From Balanoglossus misakiensis (taxonomy: Eukaryota > Hemichordata), in assembly GCA_040954595.2 (NCBI GenBank), contig CM082593.2:10478001-10542000 (forward strand): DNA of 64,000 nucleotides. Direction: 5' to 3'. Each line of letters opens with the position of its first letter. Position 1 is the first letter of the stretch. Made by a program: the position numbers and the translations under genes. Below the pieces are notes generated by a model. The model did not search any database. It had not been told where the DNA came from and saw nothing but the letters and a program-made list of their open reading frames with translations. Of this stretch, positions 1 to 8,924 are shown piece after piece.

Positions 1-17
1 CCTCAAAGAATTTTGTA

Positions 18-208
18 CTGTAAACAGGAAATTTTCGCGAGCGATACATTTTTGCGAACTATGCGAGAGCCAAAAAAACGCGAAAATAAACAAGTTGTGT
101 AAAAATGTTTTTCGAAGATAGCAATGCCGTGAAATATGAGAATGCGAAAATCAATCATCGCATAACAGTTGCCACTTTTGATATCATGAAAAATTTCCTG
201 TTTTACAG
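18..208. mobile_element. Palindromic MITE, CTGTAAAAC family, copy 1
   Basis: Short element with inverted ends: it begins 'ctgtaaacaggaaattttcg' and ends with the complement (...'aaatttcctgttttacag'), flanked by TA on both sides. The interior carries the family landmarks 'gcgagagccaaaa' and 'gataacaatg'-like blocks. It has no coding capacity. The TA flanks and short inverted ends suggest a mariner/Tc1-type non-autonomous element; that class is inferred, not proven. At least six other copies lie in this window. Confidence 0.75.
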
Positions 209-521
209 TATGTCATAAATATAAATCAGAAACAAAACTGGGCCAAGTATTTTAAGAATCTGGCATCTGTCACACTGATAGTTTGAGCTTAGAGAATCAT
301 AATATGCGGTTCTTGGAATTTTCGGGTGTGATAAATGTCGTTTCAAAATTTTTACATTTGATTTATACTAATACAAACATTGTTTTATACATGTACATTG
401 GATACTCACTGTTGGTGAAGTAATTTTATCATCAATGAAATTTCGTCAACTTGATGAGCTGAATCTTTATGACCATTCATCACACAAACATACTCTTTCT
501 TTTTATTTTAATGATATTCAG

Positions 522-657
522 GAACATGTGGTGGTTTGGAAACTGGTGAATCGGGGACCTTTCACAGCACTGGATACCCAGATGATAATTATTACATTCT
601 ACAAGAATGTATTTGGACAATCCAGGGACCTGCAACATCCAGAATAAGTGCTCACTT
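522..657 (+). CDS. Exon: N-terminal half of CUB domain 1 (mosaic extracellular protein)
   Basis: First recognisable exon of the plus-strand CUB/sushi/EGF gene. It follows a polypyrimidine tract and AG at 520-521, starts in phase 1 and reads 'TCGGLETGESGTFHSTGYP', then an 'ECIWTIQGP' stretch. This is the classic CUB start (CGG, G-x-F-x-S-x-x-YP, C-x-W-x-I). The best donor is 'gtaaac' at 658, just before an in-frame TAA. Domain alignment wants the next residues to be the 'FLHFDTE' encoded at 1974, but this donor leaves phase 2 while that exon opens in phase 0. CUB domains are extracellular beta-sandwich modules that bind protein or carbohydrate partners, often with calcium. No signal-peptide exon is seen upstream, so the gene's start lies outside the window or was missed. 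Confidence 0.75.
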
Positions 658-1031
658 GTAAACTGTCAAATTCCAAAACCAGTTATTTTTTACAGTAAAA
701 CTTGCATAAACCACTAACTCTGTCTAATCTGGAAACCTGCCTATACAAAACACCTTTTCCCGTCCATTCGACATACAAACACTTTAAAAAAAAAACCAGA
801 CACATGTATTAGATTTAAATTCATTTCAACTAAAAAAAAAATAATTTGATTTTTTTCTTCCTTATAACAAACATGATTTTTGGTAAACTTTTGAATTAAA
901 GGGCCATTATCTATAACTTCAGGCTAGTTTATCAGTAATTTTGTTTTGTGTTTATTACACCTCACGTATTATACCGTTTTCGTGATTGGCTGAGACGCGC
1001 TCACGTGATATAGAAAAAAAAGTGATATAAC

Positions 1032-1283
1032 ATGGCTAGAGTTGATATAGCCCTGTCGCGTGCGCTGATATTGCCCGCTTGGTTGTTTTGGTGTTCTGGG
1101 CACGACTTCTGCGCGTTCCAAACTGTCGTTCAATGGCTTCCTTCACGATCAGTCAACTCCCGCATCTATATGGCTTCAAAGCGACACACAGGCTTAACAC
1201 CTGTTCTACTGGATGATATTTTACTGCAAACGGGCAGTAAATACACCAAAATCGCAACCAACAGCGCAGTATTTTCAAAATAA
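1032..1283. other. Unassigned intronic ORF inside a repeat-like segment
   Basis: An 83-codon open frame lies in the first intron, directly after 'cgtgattggctgagacgcgc', a segment that looks like the outer part of the foldback element described at 1413-1614. No domain is recognised, there is no splice context, and the translation is not conserved-looking. I regard it as non-coding and list it only to account for the interval. Confidence 0.3.
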
Positions 1284-1412
1284 TCTAAGTTCGAAGTAGG
1301 TATCGTATAATTCTTGGGAGATCGAGACATTTTACATTCTCAGCAACGTACGACATATGGACGCGAGTCTACATGCTACATGCTGCAGTGTATGTACGTT
1401 CAAATGTTCGGC

Positions 1413-1614
1413 GTAATAAAATTAATAACACATTATGCTCGGGCAACATCACGATTTGAAGCCTGCCCTCGGGCTGGTGATCTCTGACCAAAATATTGAT
1501 GATACCCTCGCCTGCGGCTCGGGCATCATCAATATTATGGTCAGAGATCACCATCCCTCATGCAGGCTTCAAATCGTGATATTGCCCTCGCTATCATGTG
1601 TTATTATTTAAATT
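1413..1614. repeat. Foldback hairpin with ~90-bp arms
   Basis: Arms 1413-1503 and 1525-1614 are near-perfect reverse complements. For example, 'cacgatttgaagcctgc' on the left pairs with 'gcaggcttcaaatcgtg' on the right, and 'ggtgatctctgacca' with 'tggtcagagatcacc'. The loop is about 21 bp and GC-rich. This is probably the core of a palindromic transposable element in the intron. Confidence 0.8.
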
Positions 1615-1973
1615 AAACACTTTTTCTTGTTCCTCTCCTCATGAGTAACCCATCACACCCAGCTCTCTGCTTGTCAACGAGTCATGTGTATGTGTACTGA
1701 CTGTTGTTATTATTTACGAATGTTTTCAAACAACAACAATGCCGATTGTGCCCTCATAGGTTTCGTTGAGAAGTTAAGACTATGGATTTAACTCTGCCCT
1801 GCGTAGCTGAACAAGAAACTATAATTGATACACAGAATAGAAATACTGAAAAATGCAAAAAGTTACAGCTAATGGGGCTTAAGTCATGAAACTGTGTTTA
1901 TTTTCATGTATATTGGCTTGAGACAGCTCACTATTTATGATGTGCGTTGTGACATTTTTTTTATTCTTTTCAG

Positions 1974-2175
1974 TTTCTACATTTTGACACTGAACTTTAT
2001 CATGATACTGTTGTCATTGTCGAGGTGTCTGTGTTTGACCCATCCAAAGTTCTTGCCACATACAGTGGACCGGACCAGCCTGATGAAGTTATTAGCAGTG
2101 GTAATGCAATGTTGGTGAAATTTCTCTCAGATAGTTCGCATACTGCTACTGGCTTTGAAGCATCTTGGCAAGCAG
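1974..2175 (+). CDS. Exon: C-terminal half of CUB domain 1
   Basis: Preceded by 'ttattcttttcag' and followed by 'gtaata'. The reading begins 'FLHFDTELYHDTVVIVEV' and continues through 'LATYSGPDQP', 'SSGNAMLVKFLSDSS' and 'TGFEASWQA'. This is the full second half of a CUB module, including the SSGN-x-M-x-V-x-F-x-SD signature near its C terminus. It ends in phase 1, matching the next exon. The Cys normally found between the acidic FD-x-E motif and the D-x-V strand is absent, which is tolerated in some CUB domains. The open phase-0 start conflicts with the phase-2 end of the preceding exon. Confidence 0.8.
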
Positions 2176-2198
2176 GTAATACCAAGTTTTATACATAA

Positions 2199-2245
2199 TG
2201 TAAAACTGGAAATTTTCGCAAACGATAAATTTTCGCGAACTACAC
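2199..2245. mobile_element. Truncated CTGTAAAAC-family MITE end
   Basis: 'atgtaaaactggaaattttcgcaaacgataaattttcgcg' matches the left end of the palindromic MITE at 18-208. It stops where a different repeat (2246-2360) begins, which suggests nested insertion or truncation. Confidence 0.6.
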
Positions 2246-2360
2246 ATAAACTTTGCATGTGTGGACACAAGGCAACTAAAAGCATTAATGCTCTGTGTTT
2301 ACCTTAGGCAAATAGTGTCTCTGAAACGTTTCGAATTTTACCCTACGTGAACCTGGTATA
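2246..2360 (+). repeat. Interspersed repeat shared with 49079-49200 and 52985-53085
   Basis: Contains 'aatgctctgtgtttacc' and 'ggcaaatagtgtctc', which recur at about 49120-49160 on the plus strand and, reverse-complemented, at about 53035-53075. Function and class are unknown. Confidence 0.6.
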
Positions 2361-2468
2361 ACATTATAGATTGCACATGTAGGCAATATTTGCCCTACCT
2401 CGACTGTGATCTTGCTGATGTCCTGTTTGTGAAGTGTTTCTGTTAAGATGACTTCTTCTTTCTTTCAG

Positions 2469-2647
2469 TGTATTCTTTGTGTGGTGGGAATTTCATAGCA
2501 CAGTCATATAAACAGAATCTCAGCAGTACAGAATATTTTGAAGGCAAGAATTATCTCAACAATGAAGATTGTAACTGACAGCTGGCATCATTCACAACAG
2601 AATTTGTTGTCACTTTACAGGTAGTGGATTCAGATGCAATTAATCGT
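2469..2647 (+). pseudogene. Exon: CUB domain 2 first half with in-frame TGA at the conserved Trp
   Basis: Acceptor 'tctttcag' at 2461-2468. The exon opens in phase 1, in step with the preceding exon, as 'VYSLCGGNFIAQSY' and continues to 'YFEGKNYLNNEDCN'. The next codon, TGA at 2576-2578, sits exactly where CUB domains carry the invariant tryptophan of the C-x-W motif; a TGG-to-TGA change explains it. The frame reopens as 'QLASFTTEFVVTLQVVDSD' up to a strong 'gtgagt' donor at 2648. No exon for the second half of this CUB domain is visible before the next exon at 4134, and this exon would end in phase 0 whereas 4134 needs phase 1. A pseudogene, a null allele, or a sequencing error plus lost exon are all possible; I favour decay. 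Confidence 0.7.
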
Positions 2648-3382
2648 GTGAGTTGTTTTACAGCATGACAAAAATTAGTAATTATATTTTTAAAAATACA
2701 TTTTATTTTTGTCATTTCTGGTCAATTCTCAGTAGTCACTTTTCCGATTTCTTAAAATTTGGTTTACAAGGACCTACAATATTTGTTATTATGGTGTACA
2801 TAAACATGTGACAAATATCAATACTGGGGAGGAGGGGGGTGGGTAGTTTTAGACATTTTTGGTCCAAAAGTCCACTTATGTCAGAAACGGCTCTTCCAGT
2901 TGTTTTGGATTTTGGTTTATTGGGATGTGAAAATATTCTTTATCAGATGTATTCTTATATTACCTCATCAATGCTAAAGGTGTCCTTATATTGTCCCTTT
3001 AAATCACTTAAAATCATTCCCAAAGAATTTCAACCCAGTAAGAATTGTAAGGATCACAGATCTATCTTCTTTTGCCATTCTTTCTGGAAGTTTATAATAT
3101 AAGCTAATCTGATACTGGGTCATTATGGAACTTTTTAACAGAAAAAATAACAAAATGTGAAAAAAGTTAAATGAGTTTAATTTGATAACTACATGTATAA
3201 CGACAGAAAGGTTTGACCTAAGGAAGTCATATACAGTTAACAGTCATTTCTTCTGTCGCGTACGACTTTTTATCCAGAAGGCAATTATTATGTGATTTGA
3301 TCCCCTAGCACAAAATAAAAGGCAGCCAGGATTACACCAAACCTGTGGATTGAATTCATTATTCCTTGTTTGGTATTTTTAG

Positions 3383-3940
3383 CTTGGCTGTCACTTGTGT
3401 CAGCCAAGCTGTAGCAGTAGGTTGATAAGTGTCCGTCTGTCGTCCGGCGTCCGTTGTCCGTCGTCCGTCAACTTTCGGTATTTCAATCTTCTTCGTTAAA
3501 ACGACATTGCATATTTAGCTATAATTTGGTAGGAATGTGTGTTATGGTGCCCCTACCTGATTTTGTAAATTTGGATTTGATGGGGTCATAAATATGCAAA
3601 TTAGATCTAAAAATAGAATGTTGGTCAAACATTTTCTTCTCCCTAACTACATGTACGATGGAGCTGAAATTTGGCAGGAATGTGTGTTATGGTGCCCCTA
3701 CCTGATTTCATAAATTTGGATATGATCGGGTCATGAATATGCAAATTAGATCTAAAAATATAATTTTTGGTAAAAAATCTTCTTCTCCCTAACTACATGT
3801 ACGATGGAGCTGAAATTTGGTAGAATGTGTGTTATGGTGCCCCTACCTGATTTTGTTTTATTGGAATTTTGATCGGGTCATGAATATGCAAATTAGTACC
3901 TTGGTACTTCCTTATGATGTTGTTCATTAGGAATAAATTC
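3383..3940 (+). repeat. Interspersed repeat with three ~145-bp tandem units
   Basis: Starts with a small hairpin ('gcttggctg ... cagccaagc'), then 'gtccgtcgtccgtc'-type simple sequence. Three diverged tandem units follow, each marked by 'atgtgtgttatggtgcccct' near 3534, 3679 and 3825 and by 'gggtcat(g)aatatgcaaatta'. It lies in the intron where the missing half of CUB domain 2 would be expected. It has no coding capacity. Confidence 0.7.
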
Positions 3941-4133
3941 TTTCTTTCTTTAGCACAATGAATCAGGCTGAATGTGGATATTAAATACTTGTGATGTCTA
4001 TGTTTGGTTTTGTTTAATAGAATACAATTGTTATGATTAAAACCTAGGGTATTCATATCATTGCCCAGCTATAGGTTTCACTGTTAAAGTCAGCAGAGCT
4101 CTTTTGACCGATAGGTCACTTGTTTCTTTAAAG

Positions 4134-4318
4134 GTTGCCAGGGAATTGAAATTCTGCGTAGTTTTGGCACGATTCAGTCACCAGGGTATGATGTTAGCAC
4201 TTACCCTGATGATGTTATGTGTAGCTGGTTAATCAAGGAACCAACTGGAAGACCATTAACTCTTATCTTTGATGAGAACTTTGGATTAGAGAGGAACACA
4301 GATGTTGATTACATCATT
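4134..4318 (+). CDS. Exon: N-terminal half of CUB domain 3
   Basis: Acceptor 'tttctttaaag' at 4123-4133 and donor 'gtgagt' at 4319. Opens in phase 1 as 'CQGIEILRSFGTIQSPGYD', then 'MCSWLIKEPTGRPLTLIFD' and 'NTDVDYIIV'. It has the G-x-I-x-SPGY and C-x-W-x-I signatures of a CUB module. It ends exactly in phase 0, matching the following exon, so this part of the gene still has an intact reading frame. The extracellular role is inferred from the module type. Confidence 0.85.
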
Positions 4319-4495
4319 GTGAGTATCAGATATGATCATGAGTCAGCCATGTTAAAAATATTTGTCATATTAAAAAATTTGTCATATTATTTTGCAGTGA
4401 TTTTAGTTTGACAATTTTGGCAGACATTACTTCAAACTATACAACTTTGGAAAACAATTTGGAAATTTAATTAATCACATATATACTGTAAAACG

Positions 4496-4691
4496 GGATA
4501 CTTTTGCAACATGAAATTTTCGCGTTATCAAAAGAGGCAAGTGTTATGCAACAATAACTTTTCACGTTCTTGTATTTCACTGCATCATTATCCCCGAAAA
4601 ACATTTTTACGCAACTTTTTATTTTCATGTTTTGATGGCTCTCACGTAGATCGCGAAAATTTATTGTTTGCGAACATTTCCCATTTTACAG
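4496..4691. mobile_element. CTGTAAAAC-family MITE
   Basis: Runs from 'ctgtaaaacgggatactttt' to 'cattttacag' with flanking TA. Internal 'ggctctcacgtagatcgcga' matches the reverse complement of copy 1. Intronic. Confidence 0.75.
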
Positions 4692-4736
4692 TATGTTGAG
4701 TAGCTGTTACAGCAGGAAATGCAACAAGGATTGAAT

Positions 4737-4932
4737 ACTATAAAATTTTCGTGAACGATAAATTTTCGTAAACTATGTGAGAGCCAAAAAATATGAAAAT
4801 AAAAAGTCGCTTAAAATGCTTCAGAGATAACAATGCAGTAAAATATGGCAATGTGAAAATTAATTGTCGCGTAACAGTAGCCACCTTTGATATCGCGAAA
4901 ATTTCCTGTTGTGAAGATTTCCCGTTTTACGG
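4737..4932. mobile_element. CTGTAAAAC-family MITE
   Basis: Diverged copy only about 45 bp from the previous one and in the opposite internal orientation: 'aaaattttcgtgaacgataa' at the left, 'tttcccgttttacggta' at the right. It lies immediately upstream of the acceptor region of the next exon. Confidence 0.7.
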
Positions 4933-4971
4933 TATTTACAATGCATGCTTAATTTGTCTTTGTTTCTGAAG

Positions 4972-5155
4972 GTATACAATGGTACTGAGAGTGATGATGA
5001 TGTCATTATTGGTCCATGGAGTGGCAATTCTGATGGAGTCATTGATGGCACTGTGCCACCACCCGATTGCCGTACAGACATTGGACACTTTTCGGTTGTG
5101 TTCAGGAGTAGTAGAACACGACCAGCTAAAGGATTCAGGGCTTCATTTTCACCAG
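4972..5155 (+). CDS. Exon: C-terminal half of CUB domain 3
   Basis: Acceptor 'tttctgaag' and donor 'gtacac'. The phase-0 start reads 'VYNGTESDDDVIIGPWSG', then 'CRTDIGHFSVVFRSS' and 'KGFRASFSPG'. This is the second half of the CUB fold (the I-Y-N/D-G strand, a Cys, V-V-F-R-S and G-F-x-A-x-F). The exon is 184 nt and ends in phase 1, the phase normal for sushi and EGF exons, so the module downstream is exchangeable. A MITE begins 9 bp after the donor. Confidence 0.85.
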
Positions 5156-5164
5156 GTACACATA

Positions 5165-5370
5165 CTGTAAAACACTTTATTTTCACGAGTTGAAATTTTC
5201 GCGACATCGAGAGAGGCCACTGTTTCGCCAGTATTAATTTTCGCGTTCTCTTATTTCATTCATTGCATCTTTATCTTCAAAAAAATTACGCACCTTTTTA
5301 TTTTCACGCTATTTTGGCTCTCGCGTATTTCGCGAAAATCTCTTGCTCGCGAAAATAAAGTGTTTTACAG
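5165..5370. mobile_element. CTGTAAAAC-family MITE
   Basis: Clean copy, about 206 bp: 'ctgtaaaacactttattttc' at the left and 'gaaaataaagtgttttacag' at the right, flanked by TA. It shows that the family's ends form a perfect 20-bp inverted repeat. Confidence 0.85.
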
Positions 5371-5559
5371 TAACTTACTAACATTTCAGAAAAAGTTGTT
5401 ACAGAATTCTTAGAAACACACTCTCCCTTTATTCCTTGTGATTTAGAGTCATTAATTGAAAGGTGCAAATGTTTTTGAATTTTTACGAAACTTCAAAGAG
5501 CTGGAAAAACAGAGACAGTAATTTCTTACAATTGCAATGCAATTTTGGACCATTGACAG

Positions 5560-5818
5560 GAATGGCAACACTCTTGTATCACACTCAATAAAGTGATGGG
5601 GTCGTCGCACTGCGTTTGTTTGTTTATAAACATTGCAATTCATCCACAAATCCCTGAAATTAGACAGCCACGACCTACTAGGATCTTCAGTTGCTGTCAT
5701 GGACAGTCTAGGATACTGTCAGCTGCTTCGTTCATTCTAAGAATTATCTTATTTGAGGGATTTGTGGATGAATTGTAATGTTTATAAACAAACGCATTGC
5801 GACGACCCCTTCACTTTA
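5560..5818. repeat. Foldback element with ~85-bp arms
   Basis: Left part 'aaacattgcaattcatccac' (5627-5646) pairs with 'gtggatgaattgtaatgttt' (5763-5782), and 'gtcgtcgcactgcgtttgt' with 'aacgcattgcgacgac'. The palindrome explains the open frames on both strands here. It is intronic and non-coding. Confidence 0.75.
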
Positions 5819-5890
5819 AAACAACTGACATTTATGAGTTTAAGTATTTGTCTGCATGCATTCTTATCATTGTGATCCTTGTTCTGACAG

Positions 5891-5995
5891 ACTGTCCCGA
5901 AATTGTGATTAGTGAGGGCGTGGTGACCAGTACAGAGATAGAAGGTATGATGTCTCTGTCTCATTCCAATGCTCGGACGGTTATCCAGTAGTTAA
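5891..5995 (+). pseudogene. Broken sushi (CCP) exon 1
   Basis: Acceptor 'gttctgacag'. The phase-1 start reads 'DCPEIVISEGVVTSTEIEG', the first half of a sushi module (first Cys, P, and N/SEG-like motif). The normal continuation, 'YDVSVSFQCSDGYPVVK' with its Cys and the GY motif, is present but in another frame from about 5949 on, so a 1-nt indel separates the halves. The exon then runs straight into a repeat at the TTAA at 5992-5995, and the third and fourth Cys and a donor are missing. A cryptic donor 'gtatga' at 5945 could join phase 1 to the next exon and give a protein with half a sushi. Reading: a functional exon destroyed by a frameshift and a MITE. Confidence 0.65.
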
Positions 5996-6113
5996 AGGGG
6001 ATGTCCGGTCTAGCTGATATCTACATAATTTTGTAGCTTTGAGGTCACTCTTTCAGGAAAAAAAAAACATTTTTGCCGTGTATAAGTCGTACCAGCTATG
6101 CAAATATGCCTAG
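5996..6113 (+). mobile_element. Truncated TTAA-type MITE (AGGGGAAGTCC family)
   Basis: Begins right after TTAA (5992-5995) with 'aggggatgtccggtctagct' and carries 'gtagctttgaggtcactctt', matching the complete 107-bp element at 9626-9732. The right inverted end is absent; the sequence passes into a fragment of another MITE. Confidence 0.65.
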
Positions 6114-6184
6114 CCTGGTGTCTTGTATCCAAGATAATTAATGAAAAAAGTGCAGTGATGAGAGAGACTTAATTTGTCTCTTGA
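6114..6184 (+). mobile_element. Fragment of the AGGGACAAAG foldback MITE
   Basis: 'gtgtcttgtatccaagataa' followed by 'gagagagacttaatttgtctc' matches the right end of the element at 39469-39815. Only one end is present. Confidence 0.6.
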
Positions 6185-6236
6185 ATCTATTGTTAGCAAC
6201 AACTTGAATGACACTAATTTGTTGTTTATTTTTTAG

Positions 6237-6416
6237 GAATAACATGTGGTGGACCCCCTGAGTGCAGCAATGGAATTCTTACCAATGTTACCAGTACAGT
6301 GTATGGTGGCATTGCTTATTATCAATGCATTGAGGGCTATCAGTTTATAAATAATGTGTCTTCATTGGAATGCCAAGCAGATGGTGTCTGGGGTCCACTT
6401 GTGCCCCAATGCGAGC
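6237..6416 (+). CDS. Exon: sushi (CCP) domain 2
   Basis: Acceptor 'ttattttttag', donor 'gtaagt'. A 180-nt phase 1-1 exon, the standard format of a sushi exon. It reads 'ITCGGPPECSNGILTNV', 'GIAYYQCIEGYQFINN', then 'LECQADGVWGPLVPQCE'. The sushi pattern is complete: Cys, CxNG, YxC-x-x-GY, EC, GxW, P-x-C. Sushi modules form elongated, disulfide-bonded rods in complement regulators and adhesion proteins; the specific ligand is not predictable. Confidence 0.9.
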
Positions 6417-7120
6417 GTAAGTTGATATTTTTGAAAACAATTAAACTGCCATTGTAGTGCACACTTAGGAGACGGATTTTCAGAAAAATGTTAGTCCTCT
6501 GAACCTTTCAGTGCTTTAAAGCCACTAGAGCTGCCACTTTTTGCATTTATTTTCAGATTTTATTTTCCGACGTAGATTGGTACATTGAAATAATTAAGCT
6601 TACTGATAGGGATACAAGAACATGTCATCAATGCCTGATTGTGGCTGTATGTTGCAATTTAAACGTGCAATGTATTAAACAGGTGCCGTACCCATTTTAT
6701 TAAAATCAGCCTCCATACAAACAGTATGCAGCTAGCTATCGTGGTATGCATCACCATAGATTTGAAAGGTTTTACTGTGGAAAAGAAAAAAATTGTGAAA
6801 TTTGGCAGCTCTAGAGGCTTTAAAGTGTGTGATGAGTCGTTTTGAAAACAAAGTATAACACAGGGTGTTCACTGTCATGTTTTCATAAAAATCACTGACT
6901 CAAGTTGAAATTCTCTCCATAGCGTTATGATGGGGCACTTTGTGCTGGTTGCTACATTCCACATGGGTGTCTAATTGGGACATTACACACTGAATGTTAA
7001 ACCAGACACTGGTAACTTGAAAATATGCAGGATTGTGAGGGTTACTGCTACATGTCCCTCTAAACCATTTTCCTAGTATTAACACACTTGTAATGTTATC
7101 TGTTCATCTTATCCAAACAG

Positions 7121-7303
7121 CTCGCGAGTGTCCACCACCGAATGTAGACAACTACTTATCATATGAAATTGTTAATGGTGATTCATTGATTTTTGGAACA
7201 ACCGTTGCCTACTCATGTCCATCTGGCTACAGTCTGACTGGCTACACTGTCTCTACATGTGGTGAAGATGGATCATGGATTGGAGATCCAGGATACTGTC
7301 AAC
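7121..7303 (+). CDS. Exon: sushi (CCP) domain 3
   Basis: Acceptor 'atccaaacag', donor 'gtaagt', 183 nt, phase 1-1. Reads 'RECPPPNVDNYLSYEIVNG', 'TTVAYSCPSGYSLTG', 'STCGEDGSWIGDPGYC'. The four cysteines and the Trp are in the sushi arrangement. It stays in frame with its neighbours on both sides. Confidence 0.9.
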
Positions 7304-7311
7304 GTAAGTCA

Positions 7312-7480
7312 TTTAAGGATGTACATTCAGTAAAATTGAAAATATGGTCATTTCTTTTAATTGTTAATTTTTGGATTATCCTATGTATGTATAATGAAAA
7401 TTTGTGATAAAATATAGGGGTCACCACGCTTGTTTTTGAAATACAGAGTCATGAATTTAGTCGATAATTGAAAAAAAGGA
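7312..7480 (+). repeat. Fragment of the AAGGATGTAC interspersed repeat
   Basis: 'aaggatgtacattcagtaaa' and 'gtatgtataatgaaaat' recur at 60904-60990, and related blocks at 8480-8890 and 51220-51620 lie in the opposite orientation. It starts 8 bp after the sushi 3 donor. Non-coding. Confidence 0.6.
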
Positions 7481-7613
7481 GTCAATGGTATCTGGACTTT
7501 TATAGTGGGAACTTGGGGTGAAAATGTTAAAGTTGTGACAGAATACAGATACCCAATATATATACCACAATCAAGTCTGCATCCACATAGTGTTTTATTT
7601 TTTTTACTTGCAG

Positions 7614-7796
7614 GATTGAACTGCAGTGATATACTCATAACAGACCCACATCTACAAGCTGTCCCTGATAGTGGACCATATTATATGGGCAGTAACATCA
7701 CATTCTATTGTAATGCTGGCTATGAATTAAATGGTGCTGATTACCTGACTTGTCAATCCGATTTACAGTGGAATAGTGCAATACCATCATGCATTG
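7614..7796 (+). CDS. Exon: sushi (CCP) domain 4
   Basis: Acceptor 'tttttacttgcag', donor 'gtaagt', 183 nt, phase 1-1. Reads 'GLNCSDILITDPHLQ', 'GSNITFYCNAGYELNG', 'LTCQSDLQWNSAIPSC'. The four sushi cysteines, the GYEL-x-G motif and the W are all present. It is the last sushi before the EGF modules. Confidence 0.9.
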
Positions 7797-7989
7797 GTAA
7801 GTTCACATCAAGATTGGTCTTCATGTGGTTGTCTGCTTATGAGGTACCGTAATCGATCACTCCAGTAATTTGACTATTTATCATAAATGTCACCTAAACT
7901 ACATGCTGATAGGACATACAGTTCATGCCATGCAAATCTATGGCTGTCAGAAATTTCATGATTTTCGTAATTTTATTTTTCATTGATTA

Positions 7990-8187
7990 CTGTAAAACAG
8001 GAAATTTTCGCGACAAAGAAATTTTTTGCGATATCAAAAGCAGAAACTGTTATGAGACGATTAATTTTCATGTTCTCGTATTTCACTACATTGTTATCAC
8101 TGAAAATAGTTTTTTACACAAAAATGTCTTTTTTTGGGGGGCTCTTGCATAGTTCGCGAAAATTTGTTTGTGAAAATTTCCTGTTGG
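7990..8187. mobile_element. CTGTAAAAC-family MITE, right end truncated
   Basis: 'ctgtaaaacaggaaattttc' after TA at the left. At the right 'gaaaatttcctgttg' breaks off before the usual 'ttttacag'. Intronic. Confidence 0.7.
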
Positions 8188-8274
8188 TCTGGTGGTTCCC
8201 GGCTAAACTTGTTGGTCTGAATTTACCAGCGGACCTGTGGGATTTTGATCATATCTTGATGAATAACATTTCAG

Positions 8275-8403
8275 ATATCAATGAATGTAGTACATTGGTG
8301 GCACGGTGTGGAATCAATCAAGTCTGTGAAAATAGAGATGGTGACTATCAGTGTGCATGTTTGGTGGGATTTGAACCAGATGTGAATGGAACAGCATGCA
8401 AAG
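8275..8403 (+). CDS. Exon: calcium-binding EGF domain 1
   Basis: Acceptor 'aacatttcag', donor 'gtgaga', 129 nt, phase 1-1. Reads 'DINECSTLVARCGINQVC' then 'DGDYQCACLVGFEPDVNG'. The D-I-N-E-C start, the six cysteines, and the D/N-x-x-x-Y/F-x-C motif are the calcium-binding EGF signature. Tandem cbEGF modules stiffen extracellular proteins when they bind calcium. Confidence 0.92.
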
Positions 8404-8479
8404 GTGAGACATAAACAAGTCACTTGCAACATAACTTCAAGTCACTATTTTCACATTTAACACATTCCGAACTTATTTC

Positions 8480-8895
8480 AGAATTCCGGATAAATTTTTG
8501 GAATGACCTTTTAATCTCAGGTGTCTTTTTCTCATAGGATTACATTGATAATTGCTAGAAAACAAACTTCTACTATTGTCATTTTCACGAAATTTTACAC
8601 ATAGCTCAGTCTAGTAAATATAAATTCATTGGTCAAATAAAATTGTGTGATTACAATGCTCTATTTTGAGATAAATTTCTTTAAGGTTTTTGTCCATAGA
8701 CAAACCATTGGTGAACCATGCTGAGTCAGCAGGTTTCTTCTATTATCAACTAAATTAATGGCCTTGTATTTCAAAAGCAAGCAAGGTGACGCCTTTATTT
8801 TATCACAGATTCATCTTGTACGTACACAAGATAATCCCAAAATTCACGATTAAAAGAAATGACAATACTTTCAATTTTACTGAACGTACATTGTT
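8480..8895 (-). repeat. AAGGATGTAC interspersed repeat, reverse orientation
   Basis: Contains 'acaaacttctactattgtc', 'gaaattttacacatagctc' and 'catagacaaaccattggtga', all shared with 51290-51460, and the reverse complement of blocks at 60930-61210. It fills most of the intron between the two EGF exons. Confidence 0.65.
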
Positions 8896-8924
8896 TTAAT
8901 CCAATCCATGTTCCTTCTTTGTAG

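Noticed and set aside
2839-3102. 87-codon ORF as the missing half of CUB domain 2
   Set aside because: The translation lacks the D-x-V, SSGN and GF-x-A motifs, and its splice borders do not fit.
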